Assembly: GCF_025460765.1 (NCBI RefSeq)
Contig: NZ_JAMWEG010000006.1
Location: 1 to 64,000 of the forward strand
From: Micromonospora sp. MA102
GTDB lineage: Bacteria; Actinomycetota; Actinomycetes; Mycobacteriales; Micromonosporaceae
Direction: 5' to 3'
DNA length: 64,000 nt
Position numbers and translations under genes: made by a program. The notes beneath the pieces were generated by a model. The model saw nothing but the letters and a program-made list of their open reading frames with translations, ran no database searches and had not been told where the DNA came from. This document shows positions 46,037 through 55,160 of this stretch, piece by piece. How positions within the stretch are numbered: position 1 is the stretch's first letter; each line of letters begins with the position of its first letter.

Positions 46037-47461
46037 TCACCAGGTCGTGGGCTTGCCCTTCTGGAACAGCCAGACGTCGAAGAACGCGCCGAGGTTCTGC
46101 CCGGATTCCCGCTCGGCGAGGGCGATGAAGTCGGCCGTCGCGGCGTTGCTGTGCCGGTGGCTGGCCGCCCACTCACGCAGGATCCGGAAGAAGGTGGCGT
46201 CGCCGACCTTGCCGCGCAACGCGTGCAGGGTCATCGCCCCCCGGTTGTACGGGATGTTGCTGAACATGTCCTCCGGGCCGGGGTCGGCGAGGACGATCTG
46301 CCAGAACGGCGACGACGCGGCCCGACCGTAGTTGCTGCTGCTGGTGAAGGTCTGGTTGACCGACGCGCCGCCGTTGTACTCGGTGTACATCCACTGGGCG
46401 TAGGTGGCGAAGCCCTCGTTGAGCCAGATGTCCGACCACCGCCGCGGGGAGACGGAGTCGCCGTACCACTGGTGTGCCAGCTCGTGCGCCATCGTGCCGA
46501 CGCTCGGCGCGCTGGAGAAGATGGGCTTGGTCTGGGTCTCCAGGGCGTAGCCCACGTCGGGCGCCCGGTCGATGATCGCGCCGGTCGAGGCGAACGGGTA
46601 CGGGCCGAACGTCGCGGAGAAGAAGTCGATCATCTTCGGGATCTGCGCGACCGCGGCGGCGGACCCGGCGACCTGCCGCGGGTCGATCGCGACGTACACG
46701 GGGATCCCGTTCGGCGTGGTCGACTCGGTGACCACGAAGTTGCCGATGGTGATCGTCGCCAGGTAGGTGGCCATCGGTTCGGTCGAGTCCCAGGTGAAGG
46801 TGGTCCAGCCGTCCCGGGTCCCGGTGGACAGGAGTTGGCCGTTGCCGACGGCGGTGAGCCCCTCCGGCACCTTCGCGGTGAACCGGAAGGTCGCCTTGTC
46901 GGTCGGGTGGTCGTTGGTGGGCAGCCAGGCCGGGGCGCCCTGCGGCTCACCGGCGACGAAGGCGCCGTCGTCGGTGGGCACCCAGCCTTCGATCGACCCG
47001 TCCGGGTCGGTGATCGGGCCCGGTACGCCGGCGTACTTCACCACCACGGTGAAGGCCTGCCCGGTCTTGAGCTTCGGGCGGGGCGTGACGACCAGTTCCT
47101 GGCCGTCACGGACGAAGCCGTCCTCGTGCCCGTTGACCGTCAGCGACGAGATGTCCGGACCGCGGAAGTCCAGGTTGAACCGGTCGAGATCCTGCGTGGC
47201 GATCGCGCTGATGGTGGCGGTGGCGGCCATGAACCGGGTTGCCGGGTCGTAGGAGAAGTTGATGTCGTAGTGCTGGACGTCGTATCCGCCGTTGCCCTCG
47301 TCGGGGAAGTACGGGTCGCCGACGCTCGCGGCACCGGCCGAGTAGCGCGGGGCCCCGGGCCTGCCAGGTGCTGCGCCGGCCGCGTCCGGTACCACCATCG
47401 ACCCGACGGTCACCATAGCGACCGTGGCCAGCGCGGCACCGCGCAAGCGTGGGACTGTCAT
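46037..47461 (-). CDS. Secreted M1-family aminopeptidase-like protein
   Basis: A 474-aa exported zinc metallopeptidase. Signal segment about 8-31; N-terminal beta domain (DVQHYDINFSYDPATRFMAA); zinc site MAHELAHQWYGD with HELAH at 326-330 and Glu349 in WLNEGFATYAQW, the exact 18-residue spacing of family M1. It ends soon after the catalytic domain, lacking the large C-terminal ERAP1-like domain. The usual GAMEN motif is replaced by DVGYALETQTKP. ATG 47461 chosen for the signal peptide. Confidence 0.92.
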   Translation of the reverse strand: MTVPRLRGAALATVAMVTVGSMVVPDAAGAAPGRPGAPRYSAGAASVGDPYFPDEGNGGYDVQHYDINFSYDPATRFMAATATISAIATQDLDRFNLDFRGPDISSLTVNGHEDGFVRDGQELVVTPRPKLKTGQAFTVVVKYAGVPGPITDPDGSIEGWVPTDDGAFVAGEPQGAPAWLPTNDHPTDKATFRFTAKVPEGLTAVGNGQLLSTGTRDGWTTFTWDSTEPMATYLATITIGNFVVTESTTPNGIPVYVAIDPRQVAGSAAAVAQIPKMIDFFSATFGPYPFASTGAIIDRAPDVGYALETQTKPIFSSAPSVGTMAHELAHQWYGDSVSPRRWSDIWLNEGFATYAQWMYTEYNGGASVNQTFTSSSNYGRAASSPFWQIVLADPGPEDMFSNIPYNRGAMTLHALRGKVGDATFFRILREWAASHRHSNAATADFIALAERESGQNLGAFFDVWLFQKGKPTTW

Positions 47462-47589
47462 GTGAATCCTCCCCGTTGGACTGCCCTGGCACCCTGGCCG
47501 CCGGACGTGTAACCCCAATCCACCAGCACCGACCGGGCATCGTCAAGGTCTACTGGCGAGCTATCGCAGCGTGGCGAGGGTATCGGCGG

Positions 47590-49143
47590 TCAACTGGTCA
47601 GCCGGACGAACTTCTCCCAGGGGCCGATGGCGGTGCGGTTGGCGATCAGTGGCCGGGTGCCGGCCTGTTCCGCGGTCACGTACCGGTTGTTCGCGTTGGC
47701 CAGCAGGCTGGCCGTGCCGTCGGTGTTGGTGATGAGGCGGAACTTCTCCCAGGACCCGACGGCGGTGCGGTTGGCGACCAGCGGTGAGGCGCCGGCGTTC
47801 TCCGCCGTGACGTACCGGCCGTTGACTCGGGCGCGGAACGCCACGAACCCACCGCCCGCATCGATCTGGTCGAACAGCTGGGATGGACCGGTCACCGTCC
47901 CGTTGGCGATCAGGACTGAGGCGCCGTCGTTGTCCGCCGCGACGTACCGGAGGTTCACGTTGGCTAACAGGCTGACAAGGGCCGGCGGTGTGACGGCGCG
48001 GAACTTCTCCCAGGGGCCGATGGCGGTGCGGTTGGCGATCAGTGGCCGGGTGCCGGCCTGTTCCGCGGTCACGTACCGGTTGTTCGCGTTGGCCAGCAGG
48101 CTGGCCGTGCCGTCGGTGTTGGTGATGAGGCGGAACTTCTCCCAGGACCCGACGGCGGTGCGGTTGGCGACCAGCGGTGAGGCGCCGGCGTTCTCCGCCG
48201 TGACGTACCGGCCGTTGACCCGGGCGCGGAACGCCACGAACCCGGCCCCTGCATCAATCTGGTCGAACTGCTCCCAGGGACCGATCTCGGTCCGGTTGGC
48301 GATCAAGGCCGAGGAGCCGGCGTTCGCCGCAGTCACGTAATGGTTGTTGATGGTCGCCAGCAGGCTGGTCGCGGGGCCGCCGAGCAGTCGGCCCAGGGAG
48401 GCGTGGTCGCCCCTGAAGACGTCCAGATCGGCCGAGGAGAAGTCGGAGGCCGGGATGGCGGCGCCCGCGGCGTGCTGCCAGATGGTGAACGACGACCAGC
48501 CGGCCGGCAACGGCGGCGGGTTCTGAGAATAGTTGGCGATGAACAGCGGGTTCGCCGCGAAGCTTTGGCTGCCGCCCGTGCAGGGATTCCACCAGTTCGT
48601 GTTGGTGTAGATCATGGCCTGCCGACCGGTGCGCACCGCGATCTCGGTGACGAAGTCCCGGACCCAGGCCACCAGTTGGGCGGGTGTCATGTTGTAGCAG
48701 TCGTTCAGGCCCCAATCGGTTCGGGGCCACTCGATGTCCAGCATCGGCGGGAGGCTGCGTCCATCGGCGACGTAGGGGGCGAAGCCGAGCAGGACGTCCG
48801 CCTGCTGCTTGCCGCTGCTCAGGTCGGGGCGGGCTCGGTGGTACGCCCCGGTGTACAGGCCGTTGGCCCGGGCGCCGGCATGGTTGGTGGCGTAGAAGGG
48901 ATCAGGATTGTTGTGCGGGACCGCTCGACCGTCCTGCTCGCTGACCCGGATATAGGCGAACTTAGCACCGCCCCGGGCTGCCGCGGCCCAGTCGAACGAT
49001 GGTCCCTGGAAGTAGGACACGTCAACGCCGGTAATCGAGTATCCGCTCGGGGTCGGCAGCGCCTGGGCCGGCGAGGCGCCCCCGACCAGCCCCACGAACC
49101 CCAACGCCGCACCCAGCAGCACAGCCAGACCTCTGCGTACCAT
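47590..49143 (-). CDS. Secreted GH25 lysozyme-like hydrolase with two beta-trefoil domains
   Basis: A 517-aa exported protein. Signal peptide about 1-29; GH25 domain about 35-240 with ITGVDVSYFQG and acidic active-site motif MLDIEWPRTD. After it come about six repeats of roughly 43 residues (LLANANNRYVTAEQAGTRPL; IANRTAIGPWEKF) forming two fascin/actin-crosslinking-like beta-trefoils of 131 residues each. Predicted peptidoglycan or glycan hydrolase with sugar-binding tail. ATG 49143 with GGAGG 6 nt upstream. The IS110 element lies upstream, about 160 bases away. Confidence 0.92.
   Translation of the reverse strand: MVRRGLAVLLGAALGFVGLVGGASPAQALPTPSGYSITGVDVSYFQGPSFDWAAAARGGAKFAYIRVSEQDGRAVPHNNPDPFYATNHAGARANGLYTGAYHRARPDLSSGKQQADVLLGFAPYVADGRSLPPMLDIEWPRTDWGLNDCYNMTPAQLVAWVRDFVTEIAVRTGRQAMIYTNTNWWNPCTGGSQSFAANPLFIANYSQNPPPLPAGWSSFTIWQHAAGAAIPASDFSSADLDVFRGDHASLGRLLGGPATSLLATINNHYVTAANAGSSALIANRTEIGPWEQFDQIDAGAGFVAFRARVNGRYVTAENAGASPLVANRTAVGSWEKFRLITNTDGTASLLANANNRYVTAEQAGTRPLIANRTAIGPWEKFRAVTPPALVSLLANVNLRYVAADNDGASVLIANGTVTGPSQLFDQIDAGGGFVAFRARVNGRYVTAENAGASPLVANRTAVGSWEKFRLITNTDGTASLLANANNRYVTAEQAGTRPLIANRTAIGPWEKFVRLTS
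47608..47850. repeat. Long direct repeat, copy 1
   Basis: 243 bases, matching 48001-48243 with a single mismatch (T/C at 47827 and 48220) by eye. Offset 393 bases, or 131 codons. It lies inside the beta-trefoil region of the GH25 gene. Confidence 0.9.
48001..48243. repeat. Long direct repeat, copy 2
   Basis: Second copy of the 243-base repeat of the GH25 gene; the copies are too alike for old duplicates under normal codon drift. Confidence 0.9.
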
Positions 49144-49302
49144 GGCTCGCCTCCAGACACCAGCCAAGGCGCAACGCCGCGTCCGTACAGAGCGTAAGCA
49201 CGTTACGGGACGCGCGGGTATGGGTCACATGTCCATAGCTGGCGCTCGTCCGGCCGGGCTGGCATGTTCGGCTGCGGGCTGACGATCTGGCACCCCTCTG
49301 TG

Positions 49303-50466
49303 TCAACAGGCTGCGGCGAGGGTTGTCCTAGGCTGGGGTGTGGCGGGTCCGGGAAGTGACTTTTCCGAAGTGTCGATCTCGGGGTTCAGGTCGGCCGCGC
49401 TGGATTGCAGAGTCGCCCCCATGTGTCCTCCCGGGCCCGTCCTGACCAGCTTCGCGTCGGCCACCATCTGGCGGTAGACGATGTCGGACAGCCGCCGCTT
49501 CAGTGCCCGTAGGGCCTCCATCGGTGTCTTGCCCGCGGCCAGTCTGCGTCGGTAGTAGCGGCGTCCTTCGGTGTCACGGCGCAACTGGACGATGGCCATG
49601 ATGTGCAAGGCCCGGTTGATGCGCCGGTTCCCGGCACGAGACAGACGATGGCGTTGCTGGTCGCCGGACGAGGCGTCGATCGGTGCGGTGCCGTTCCATG
49701 AGGCGAAGTGGGCGCGGCTGGTGAACCGGGCGATGTCTGCGATGTCGCCGAGCAGGCGGGCCGCGCCGGACGGTCCGATGCCGGTCAGGTTCATCAGCCG
49801 GCTTCCGGTGCTGTTGACCAGGTCGGTGAGCTCCTGTTTCGCGATCTTGATCTTCTTGTCGATGACGACGAGCTCGCCGATCAGCTCGCAGGCCAGCCGG
49901 CGGCGGGTCTTGCCGACCACATCGCGCGGGCGGACGGTGCCGAGCAGGGCGCGGGCCTGCTGGGCGGACAGGTCCTTCTTCGCGCCGCCGGGCACCAGTT
50001 CGAGCAGCAGGTGATGCAGCCGGGAGACCACTTCGGTGCGGGCCCGGCCGAGCTGGTCACGGCGGTCGACCAGCAGCCGTAACGCGACCGTGGTGTCGTC
50101 GGTGACGACCTGCCGCAGGCCTTCGGTGCGCAGGGCGACCACGGCGACGCTGCGGGCGTCGACCGGGTCGGTCTTGCGGCCCTGGCCGGTGGCGAACACG
50201 CGGGCCCGGGCGGACAGCTTCGCGGGAACGTCCACGACGGTCTCACCGTCGGCGACCAGGCGTTGAGCGACGTGCCGGCCGATGCCGTTGCAGCCCTCGA
50301 CCGCCCAAACGCGGTCTTTGTGCTTGCGGCCGGCGGCGAGCATGCCCTGGTAGCCGTCGCGGTCGGTGCCGAACCGGCCCTGCCCGAGTGCCTTCTCCCG
50401 CGAATTGATGATTTCGATGGTGGCGGAACGCTTGTGCGGGTCCACGCCGATGATGACCTGAGCCAT
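49303..50466 (-). CDS. IS110-family transposase (DEDD plus Transposase_20)
   Basis: A 387-aa recombinase that moves its element with a bridge RNA in the studied members. N-terminal RuvC-like domain: IIGVDPHKRSATIEI (Asp9), WAVEGCNGIG (Glu57), KTDPVDARSVA (Asp100, Asp103). C-terminal Transposase_20 domain: LTGIGPSGAARLLGDI, then APIDASSGDQQRHRLSRAGN with Ser266/Ser267 as the candidate nucleophile. All four acidic residues and the serine are present, so it looks active. ATG 50466 is preferred (GGAGG 5 nt upstream). Confidence 0.94.
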   Translation of the reverse strand: MAQVIIGVDPHKRSATIEIINSREKALGQGRFGTDRDGYQGMLAAGRKHKDRVWAVEGCNGIGRHVAQRLVADGETVVDVPAKLSARARVFATGQGRKTDPVDARSVAVVALRTEGLRQVVTDDTTVALRLLVDRRDQLGRARTEVVSRLHHLLLELVPGGAKKDLSAQQARALLGTVRPRDVVGKTRRRLACELIGELVVIDKKIKIAKQELTDLVNSTGSRLMNLTGIGPSGAARLLGDIADIARFTSRAHFASWNGTAPIDASSGDQQRHRLSRAGNRRINRALHIMAIVQLRRDTEGRRYYRRRLAAGKTPMEALRALKRRLSDIVYRQMVADAKLVRTGPGGHMGATLQSSAADLNPEIDTSEKSLPGPATPQPRTTLAAAC

Positions 50467-50695
50467 CGTGTCCTCCCTCGATCCGACAGTGTTCGTCGAC
50501 GGGAGGGCAGCGCTACCTCGAGCCGGGCAGTCCCCTCTTGAGCCTCTCACCGCCGCGGTGACCGGCGGGGCGCACGCCAGATGAGAGCCACACCAACCTA
50601 CGGTGGGCAGCCGCGATGAGAGCGACCCCACCGGTCACCTCGACCAAGCCTGGCCGGGCTGCGGTCGTACCACCAGCTAATAGGTAGCCGCGAAG
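50467..50695 (-). ncRNA. Probable bridge-RNA region of the IS110 element
   Basis: The 229 bases before the transposase start. Blocks conserved with the copy at the left edge (around 50520-50544, 50577-50594, 50609-50624, 50681-50693) alternate with blocks that differ. This is the pattern expected of a bridge RNA with constant stems and variable target- and donor-binding loops. Exact ends and folding are not determined. Confidence 0.5.
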
Positions 50696-50763
50696 TGCGC
50701 GCCACGCTTCCAGCCTTCTGGTGGATATCGGCGCCGAGCGCTGCCGTTGCCGAGGTGGGTCAT

Positions 50764-51105
50764 CTACTGGACGGCTCCCATGTCTCCGCTCCTCACGTCC
50801 ATGCGGTACGCGAGCACGTCGGCAGCGCGAGGCAGCAGGATCGGAGGGTCGGCTTGTCGCATAGCAAGAATCGCGGCTAAAGCCCCACGGGTCAGCGCCG
50901 AATCGATCGTCCGCTGCGTGGTGGTGGGAAGGGACTTCCAAGTCGCCCTGGCAGCGCAGAGGGAGCAGGGCACGTCGACGTGTTCTGGCAGACCGACCGC
51001 GCATCGCCGGCCACAGCCCGGGCACAGATAGTCGATCACGACGCGATTCTCAGCTCTGGCGTACCTTCCCGCCAGCCGGATTTCGGGCACGCGCTGAGTC
51101 CCCAA
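50764..51105 (-). CDS. Hypothetical zinc-ribbon-like protein
   Basis: A 113-aa protein with two CxxC pairs: YLCPGCGRRCAVGLPEHVDV and PCSLCAARATWK, a zinc-ribbon pattern. The rest is helical (RTIDSALTRGALAAILAMRQ). Its stop lies about 70 bases from the IS110 end and does not look cut by it. Function unknown. Confidence 0.6.
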   Translation of the reverse strand: MGTQRVPEIRLAGRYARAENRVVIDYLCPGCGRRCAVGLPEHVDVPCSLCAARATWKSLPTTTQRTIDSALTRGALAAILAMRQADPPILLPRAADVLAYRMDVRSGDMGAVQ

Positions 51106-51281
51106 GTGGCCACCTGCTCATGGCCTGAGAGCGCCGGAAGCCCACCGACCGCCATCCCGTGGCAGGTGGTGCGAAGGGCCGCCGCAATGTGGTCACCGGT
51201 CCAGCCGCACCGCGAGCGGCCGGACCGGTGAAGCTACCTGCGTTTCCCATCGTCCTGATCGTGGTCACCAAGGGGAGCTTC

Positions 51282-52241
51282 TCATTCTTCTCCTGGCTCC
51301 GGTGCGCCCCAGCCGTCGGGAACGGACAGGCCGGCCAGCCGTCGGGCCAGGACGGCGGCGCCGACCTGTGCGGCCTGGGCGCCGAAGGCCGAGCGCAGCA
51401 CCGGGGGCGGGGTCCGCCAGGCGAGGGCCGCGCGCAGGGCGTCGCGTACCGGATCGAAGAACAGCGCACCCGCGTCCGCCAGCCCACCGCCGAGAACGAT
51501 GCGGGCCGGGTCGAGGGTCAGGGTGAGGGTGGCCAGGGCGGTCCCCAGCGCCAGGGTCGCGTCGTTCCAGACGGCGGCGGCGACCGGATCGGTGGCCACC
51601 GCGTCGGCGATGGCCCGGCTGTCCGAGTCCGGGGTGCCGCCGAGTCGGGCGTAGCGGCGGGCCAGCCCGCCGGCGGAGGCGTACACCTCCAGGCAGCCCC
51701 GCTGCCCGCAGCTGCACGGCTCTCCGCCGGGGTGGACCGGCATGTGGCCGACCTCGCCGGCCGAGCCGGTCGCGCCGGGCACCGGCTCGCCGTGCACCAC
51801 CACCGCCGCGGCGATGCCGGTGCCCAGCGGCAGCAGCAGGAAGTTGTCGAGGCCACGGGCCGCCCCGGCCACCGCCTCGGCGACGCCGGCCGCCCGCGCG
51901 TCGTGCCCGACCGCCGCCGGGAGCCCGAGGTCGTCCCCGACGAGGGCGCGGAGCGGCACGTCGCGGAACCGGAGGTTGGCGGCGTACCGCACCACCCCGT
52001 TCGTCTCGTCGACGAGGCCCGGCGTGACCACGCCGATCGCGGCGGGTGTGGCGCCGAGATCGAGCGCGTCGTCGCGCAGCCGGAGGCACAGGGAGCGGAC
52101 CGCCTTGACCGGGTCGTCGTCCGCGCGTGACGGCACGGTCAGCGTGTGCCGGCGCCGGCCGTCCTCGCCGACCACGGCCCCCTTGATGGTGGTTCCGCCG
52201 ACGTCGACGGCGAGGACGGACTGGCCTTCGGGTCGGGTCAC
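51282..52241 (-). CDS. ROK-family sugar kinase
   Basis: A 319-aa kinase. ATP loop AVDVGGTTIKGAVV, catalytic region LLPLGTGIAAAVVVHG, ROK signature HPGGEPCSCGQRGCLEVYAS (zinc-binding Cys/His) and IVLGGGLADAGALFF. Likely phosphorylates a hexose or amino sugar; the exact sugar is unknown. GTG start 4 bases after the M81 stop, so the same operon. Confidence 0.9.
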   Translation of the reverse strand: MTRPEGQSVLAVDVGGTTIKGAVVGEDGRRRHTLTVPSRADDDPVKAVRSLCLRLRDDALDLGATPAAIGVVTPGLVDETNGVVRYAANLRFRDVPLRALVGDDLGLPAAVGHDARAAGVAEAVAGAARGLDNFLLLPLGTGIAAAVVVHGEPVPGATGSAGEVGHMPVHPGGEPCSCGQRGCLEVYASAGGLARRYARLGGTPDSDSRAIADAVATDPVAAAVWNDATLALGTALATLTLTLDPARIVLGGGLADAGALFFDPVRDALRAALAWRTPPPVLRSAFGAQAAQVGAAVLARRLAGLSVPDGWGAPEPGEE

Positions 52242-52245
52242 GCGA

Positions 52246-53715
52246 TCACCCGGTCACCACGGCGAGGTCCGCGGTGAAGTCGCGGTCCAGGGGAAACACC
52301 GGTCGCACCACATTCCGGTACGGCAGCCGCGCGAGGTCCTGGTCGACCCCGCCCGGGGTCAGGGCGAGCAGCCAGTCGCCGGCCGCGTCGAACAGTTCGG
52401 GTTCGAGATAGCCGATCTTCACCACGACGAGATCCATCTCGTCGACCTTGATGCCCAGCCGGGCGTAGGACTCGAGCAGGCGGTACTGCATCCGGCGGGA
52501 CGTGACGAGGACGCTGAGCCCGCCGACCCGTACGCTGACGCACCGCCCGCCGTCGGGATCGTCGGCGACCGCCTCCAGGATCCCGTCCAGCGCAAGCGGC
52601 CCCGGGTCCCGGGAGTCGATCCGCCCGCCCACGGTCACCCGGACCGGTGAGCCGAGCGGCCGGTCGGCGACCTGCGCCACGGCCTGCGGGTCGACCAGCG
52701 AGGCGAACACGGCACGGCGGGAGCCGTCGCGGATCTCGGGGCGGGCCAGCATCCGTGCCGCGGCGAAGGTGACGTCGTCGGCGCCGCCGGCGCCCGGGTT
52801 GTCGCCGGAGTCGCTGATGAAGAACGGTCGGCGGGCCGGATCGGCGACCGCGGCCAGGGCGGTGTCGAGGCACTCGTCCATCGAGCCGGTGGGTGCGACG
52901 AAGGCGAACTCGTCGCGGGCCGCCCAGAAGTGCCCGCCGAGCTCGCGGGCCGCGTCGGCGGTGGCCGTGGCGTCGGTGCCGGTGACGACGACCGCGCCCC
53001 GGCAGCGGGGCTGGTCGGCCCAGGCGAACCCGATCCAGATCGCCGCGTCGATGACGCCGTCGCGGGCCTCCACCTCGGGGATCCGCGCGTAGAGTCCGCG
53101 GGCCGGCTCCTCGCGGGTGCTGGTCATCTCGCCCGGCAGCAGGATCGGCACGTGCACCAGAGCTTTGTGCGGGCGCTGCTGCCGGCGCAGCGCCTCGACC
53201 AGGTTCCGGGCGGCGCGTTCACGGGTCTCCCACACGTCGACGTGCGGGGCGGTGCGGTAGCAGGTGAGCAGGTCGCAGGCGTCGAAGAGGACCCGCGAGA
53301 CGTTGCCGTGCAGGTCCATCGCGGCGGAGACGAACGGCTCCGGCCCGAGTACCGACCGGATGGCGGTGACGAGGTCACCCTCCGCGTCGTCGCGTCCGAC
53401 GACGGTCATCGCGCCGTGGATGTCCAGCAGCATGCCGTCCAGGGGGCCGGCCGCGCCCAGCTTCTCCACCAGCTCGGTGGCCCAGGCCTCGTACGTCGCG
53501 GCGTCCACCGCTCCGCCGGGCAGGGCCCGGGCGTGCACGAGCGGGATCCACTCGACGTCGGCGGCCCAGGGCTGGGCGGGGGAAAGCCAGTCGTAACGCG
53601 CCAGCAGGGCATCGCCCCGGGTGACCTCGAAGTCGTCGGCGGTGCTCAGGTGCGGCGAGAACGTGCTGGACTCGATGTGGATGCCGCCGATGGCGACGCG
53701 GAGGGGACGGGGCAC
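52246..53715 (-). CDS. M81-family metallopeptidase (MlrC-like)
   Basis: A 489-aa protein of the MlrC family, named for microcystin breakdown in sphingomonads. IGGIHIESSTFSPHLSTADD is the family start; candidate metal ligands lie in GMLLDIHGAMTV, SAAMDLHGNVS and YRTAPHVDVWETRERA. Cytoplasmic (no signal). The natural substrate outside microcystin is unknown; the peptide importer next door suggests small or modified peptides. GTG 53715 with GAGGAG upstream, 12 bases after the ROK regulator. Confidence 0.92.
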   Translation of the reverse strand: MPRPLRVAIGGIHIESSTFSPHLSTADDFEVTRGDALLARYDWLSPAQPWAADVEWIPLVHARALPGGAVDAATYEAWATELVEKLGAAGPLDGMLLDIHGAMTVVGRDDAEGDLVTAIRSVLGPEPFVSAAMDLHGNVSRVLFDACDLLTCYRTAPHVDVWETRERAARNLVEALRRQQRPHKALVHVPILLPGEMTSTREEPARGLYARIPEVEARDGVIDAAIWIGFAWADQPRCRGAVVVTGTDATATADAARELGGHFWAARDEFAFVAPTGSMDECLDTALAAVADPARRPFFISDSGDNPGAGGADDVTFAAARMLARPEIRDGSRRAVFASLVDPQAVAQVADRPLGSPVRVTVGGRIDSRDPGPLALDGILEAVADDPDGGRCVSVRVGGLSVLVTSRRMQYRLLESYARLGIKVDEMDLVVVKIGYLEPELFDAAGDWLLALTPGGVDQDLARLPYRNVVRPVFPLDRDFTADLAVVTG

Positions 53716-53727
53716 GGGTGTTGCTCC

Positions 53728-54873
53728 TCAGGAGGGTCGTACGTCGGTCGTCGTGCGCAGCAGGTGCCCGAGGCCGACCAGGGCCGCATCCGGGCCCGCG
53801 ACGCTGGCTTCGATGGTCAGGGACTGGGTCACGGGCGGTAGGCAGCGCTCGTAGAGCATCCCGCGGGTCGCGGCCACGTAGACGTCGAGACTGGACAGTG
53901 CGCCGCCGATGACGACGGCGTCGGGGTTGAGGAAGTTGACCAGGCCGGAGAGGGCGACGCCGAGCAGCCGGCCGGCGTGGCGCACCATCGTCACCACGGT
54001 CGGGTCGGCGTCGCTGACCGCCGAAACGATCTCCCGGATGCTGGTCGCCGGGGAGCCCTGCTCGGCCAGCTGGCGGGCCAGGGCGGCCCCGCTGGCAACG
54101 GTCTCCAGGCAGCCCCGGCTGCCACAGGAGCACTCCCGCTCGCCGCTGTCCGCCACGCGGACGTGGGTGACGTCGCCGCTGAGGCCGCGCCCGCCCCGGT
54201 AGATCTGACCGGCGCTGACCAGGCAGCCGCCGATGCCGGTGCCGGCCTTGACGTAGATCATGTCGCCGAACTCGTCCCGGCGGGTGACGTACTCGCCGAT
54301 CGCCGCCGCCTTGGCGTCGTTGTCGACGACCACCGGCACCGGGAAGCGCTCGGCGAGGCGGGCCCTCGCGTCGACGCCGCTCCAGCCGGGCATCCGGGCT
54401 GGGCCGATCAGCCGCCCACCGGGGAACTCGACCGGACCCGGCAGGGCCATGCCGACCCCGAGCAACTCCTGGCCGGCGGCGGTCGCCGCCTGCAGCCGGT
54501 CGAACGTCGCGGCGACCACCTCGAACACCTCTGCCGGTCCGGCCGCGATGTCGATGGCCACTTCTTCGGTGGTGCGCAGCCCGCCGTCGGGCGCGCACAG
54601 CCCCACCCGGGCGTGCCGGCCGCCCAGCTCCGCGACGGCGAGGATCCCCTTGGTCTCCCGCAGGCGCAGGATCCGGGGGCGCCGTCCCCCGGTGGACCGG
54701 CCCACCCCCTCCTCGAGGATGACGCCCTCCTCCAGCAGCCGGCGCACCACGCTCGTGACGGTGGAGGGGGCGACCTGCAACGCCTCGATGAGGTCGGCGC
54801 GCGAGGTGACCGTGCCGCTGGCCAGCAGGCTCAGGGTCTGGTCTCGCAGCGTGGCGGAGATCGATGGTTCCAA
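53728..54873 (-). CDS. ROK-family transcriptional repressor
   Basis: A 381-aa regulator: MarR-like winged helix at the N-terminus (SRADLIEALQVAPSTVTSVV, RRLLEEGVILEEGVGRSTGG), then the ROK sugar-binding fold (MIYVKAGTGIGGCLV; RECSCGSRGCLETVAS; VVIGGALSSLDVYV). ATG 54873 follows AAGGAGAGG. Likely senses a sugar or sugar phosphate and controls the divergent ABC operon and its own; candidate operator at 54998-55050. Confidence 0.92.
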   Translation of the reverse strand: MEPSISATLRDQTLSLLASGTVTSRADLIEALQVAPSTVTSVVRRLLEEGVILEEGVGRSTGGRRPRILRLRETKGILAVAELGGRHARVGLCAPDGGLRTTEEVAIDIAAGPAEVFEVVAATFDRLQAATAAGQELLGVGMALPGPVEFPGGRLIGPARMPGWSGVDARARLAERFPVPVVVDNDAKAAAIGEYVTRRDEFGDMIYVKAGTGIGGCLVSAGQIYRGGRGLSGDVTHVRVADSGERECSCGSRGCLETVASGAALARQLAEQGSPATSIREIVSAVSDADPTVVTMVRHAGRLLGVALSGLVNFLNPDAVVIGGALSSLDVYVAATRGMLYERCLPPVTQSLTIEASVAGPDAALVGLGHLLRTTTDVRPS

Positions 54874-54997
54874 GGGTGCCTCTCCTTGTTCGGGCGGTCC
54901 TCCGGCGCCGCCTCAGTGTCGCAGTGCCCGGCGGGGTACGCGCCGGAGCCCACGCGAAGAGTATCGGTCGATGCTTCGCCGACTTAGATCGTACCCT

Positions 54998-55050
54998 GGC
55001 CGAAGTGGCCGAATAAAGAGGGTAAGTTTCGTTGACTCGCGACTTCGGCC
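54998..55050. promoter_or_regulatory. Inverted repeat, candidate ROK operator
   Basis: GGCCGAAGT (54998-55006) and its inverse ACTTCGGCC (55042-55050). A direct copy GGCCGAA follows the first arm. The second arm falls in the spacer of the ABC promoter, where a bound repressor would block transcription. The wide spacing makes it a guess. Confidence 0.4.
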
Positions 55051-55060
55051 CGGATACATT
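55032..55060 (+). promoter_or_regulatory. Sigma70-type promoter of the peptide ABC operon
   Basis: TTGACT (55032-55037), 17-base spacer, TACATT (55055-55060), about 100 bases before the lipoprotein gene. Close to the consensus for an actinomycete housekeeping promoter. Confidence 0.6.
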
Positions 55061-55160
55061 CTCCGCGTCGAACGTCGAGGAGCAGCACCGTCGGCCGAAC
55101 GCGTGGCACCGCCGGTAGCGCCCGGAGACGCGGGGCAGTGCACATCAATCGAGGAGATTC

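Larger units (their letters stand above)
49285..50697 (-). mobile_element. IS110-family insertion sequence
   Basis: Contains an intact transposase (49303-50466) and the upstream non-coding end. The right end near 50697 is set by loss of similarity to the partial copy at 1-225. The other end near 49285 is a guess: IS110 elements lack terminal inverted repeats. Confidence 0.75.
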
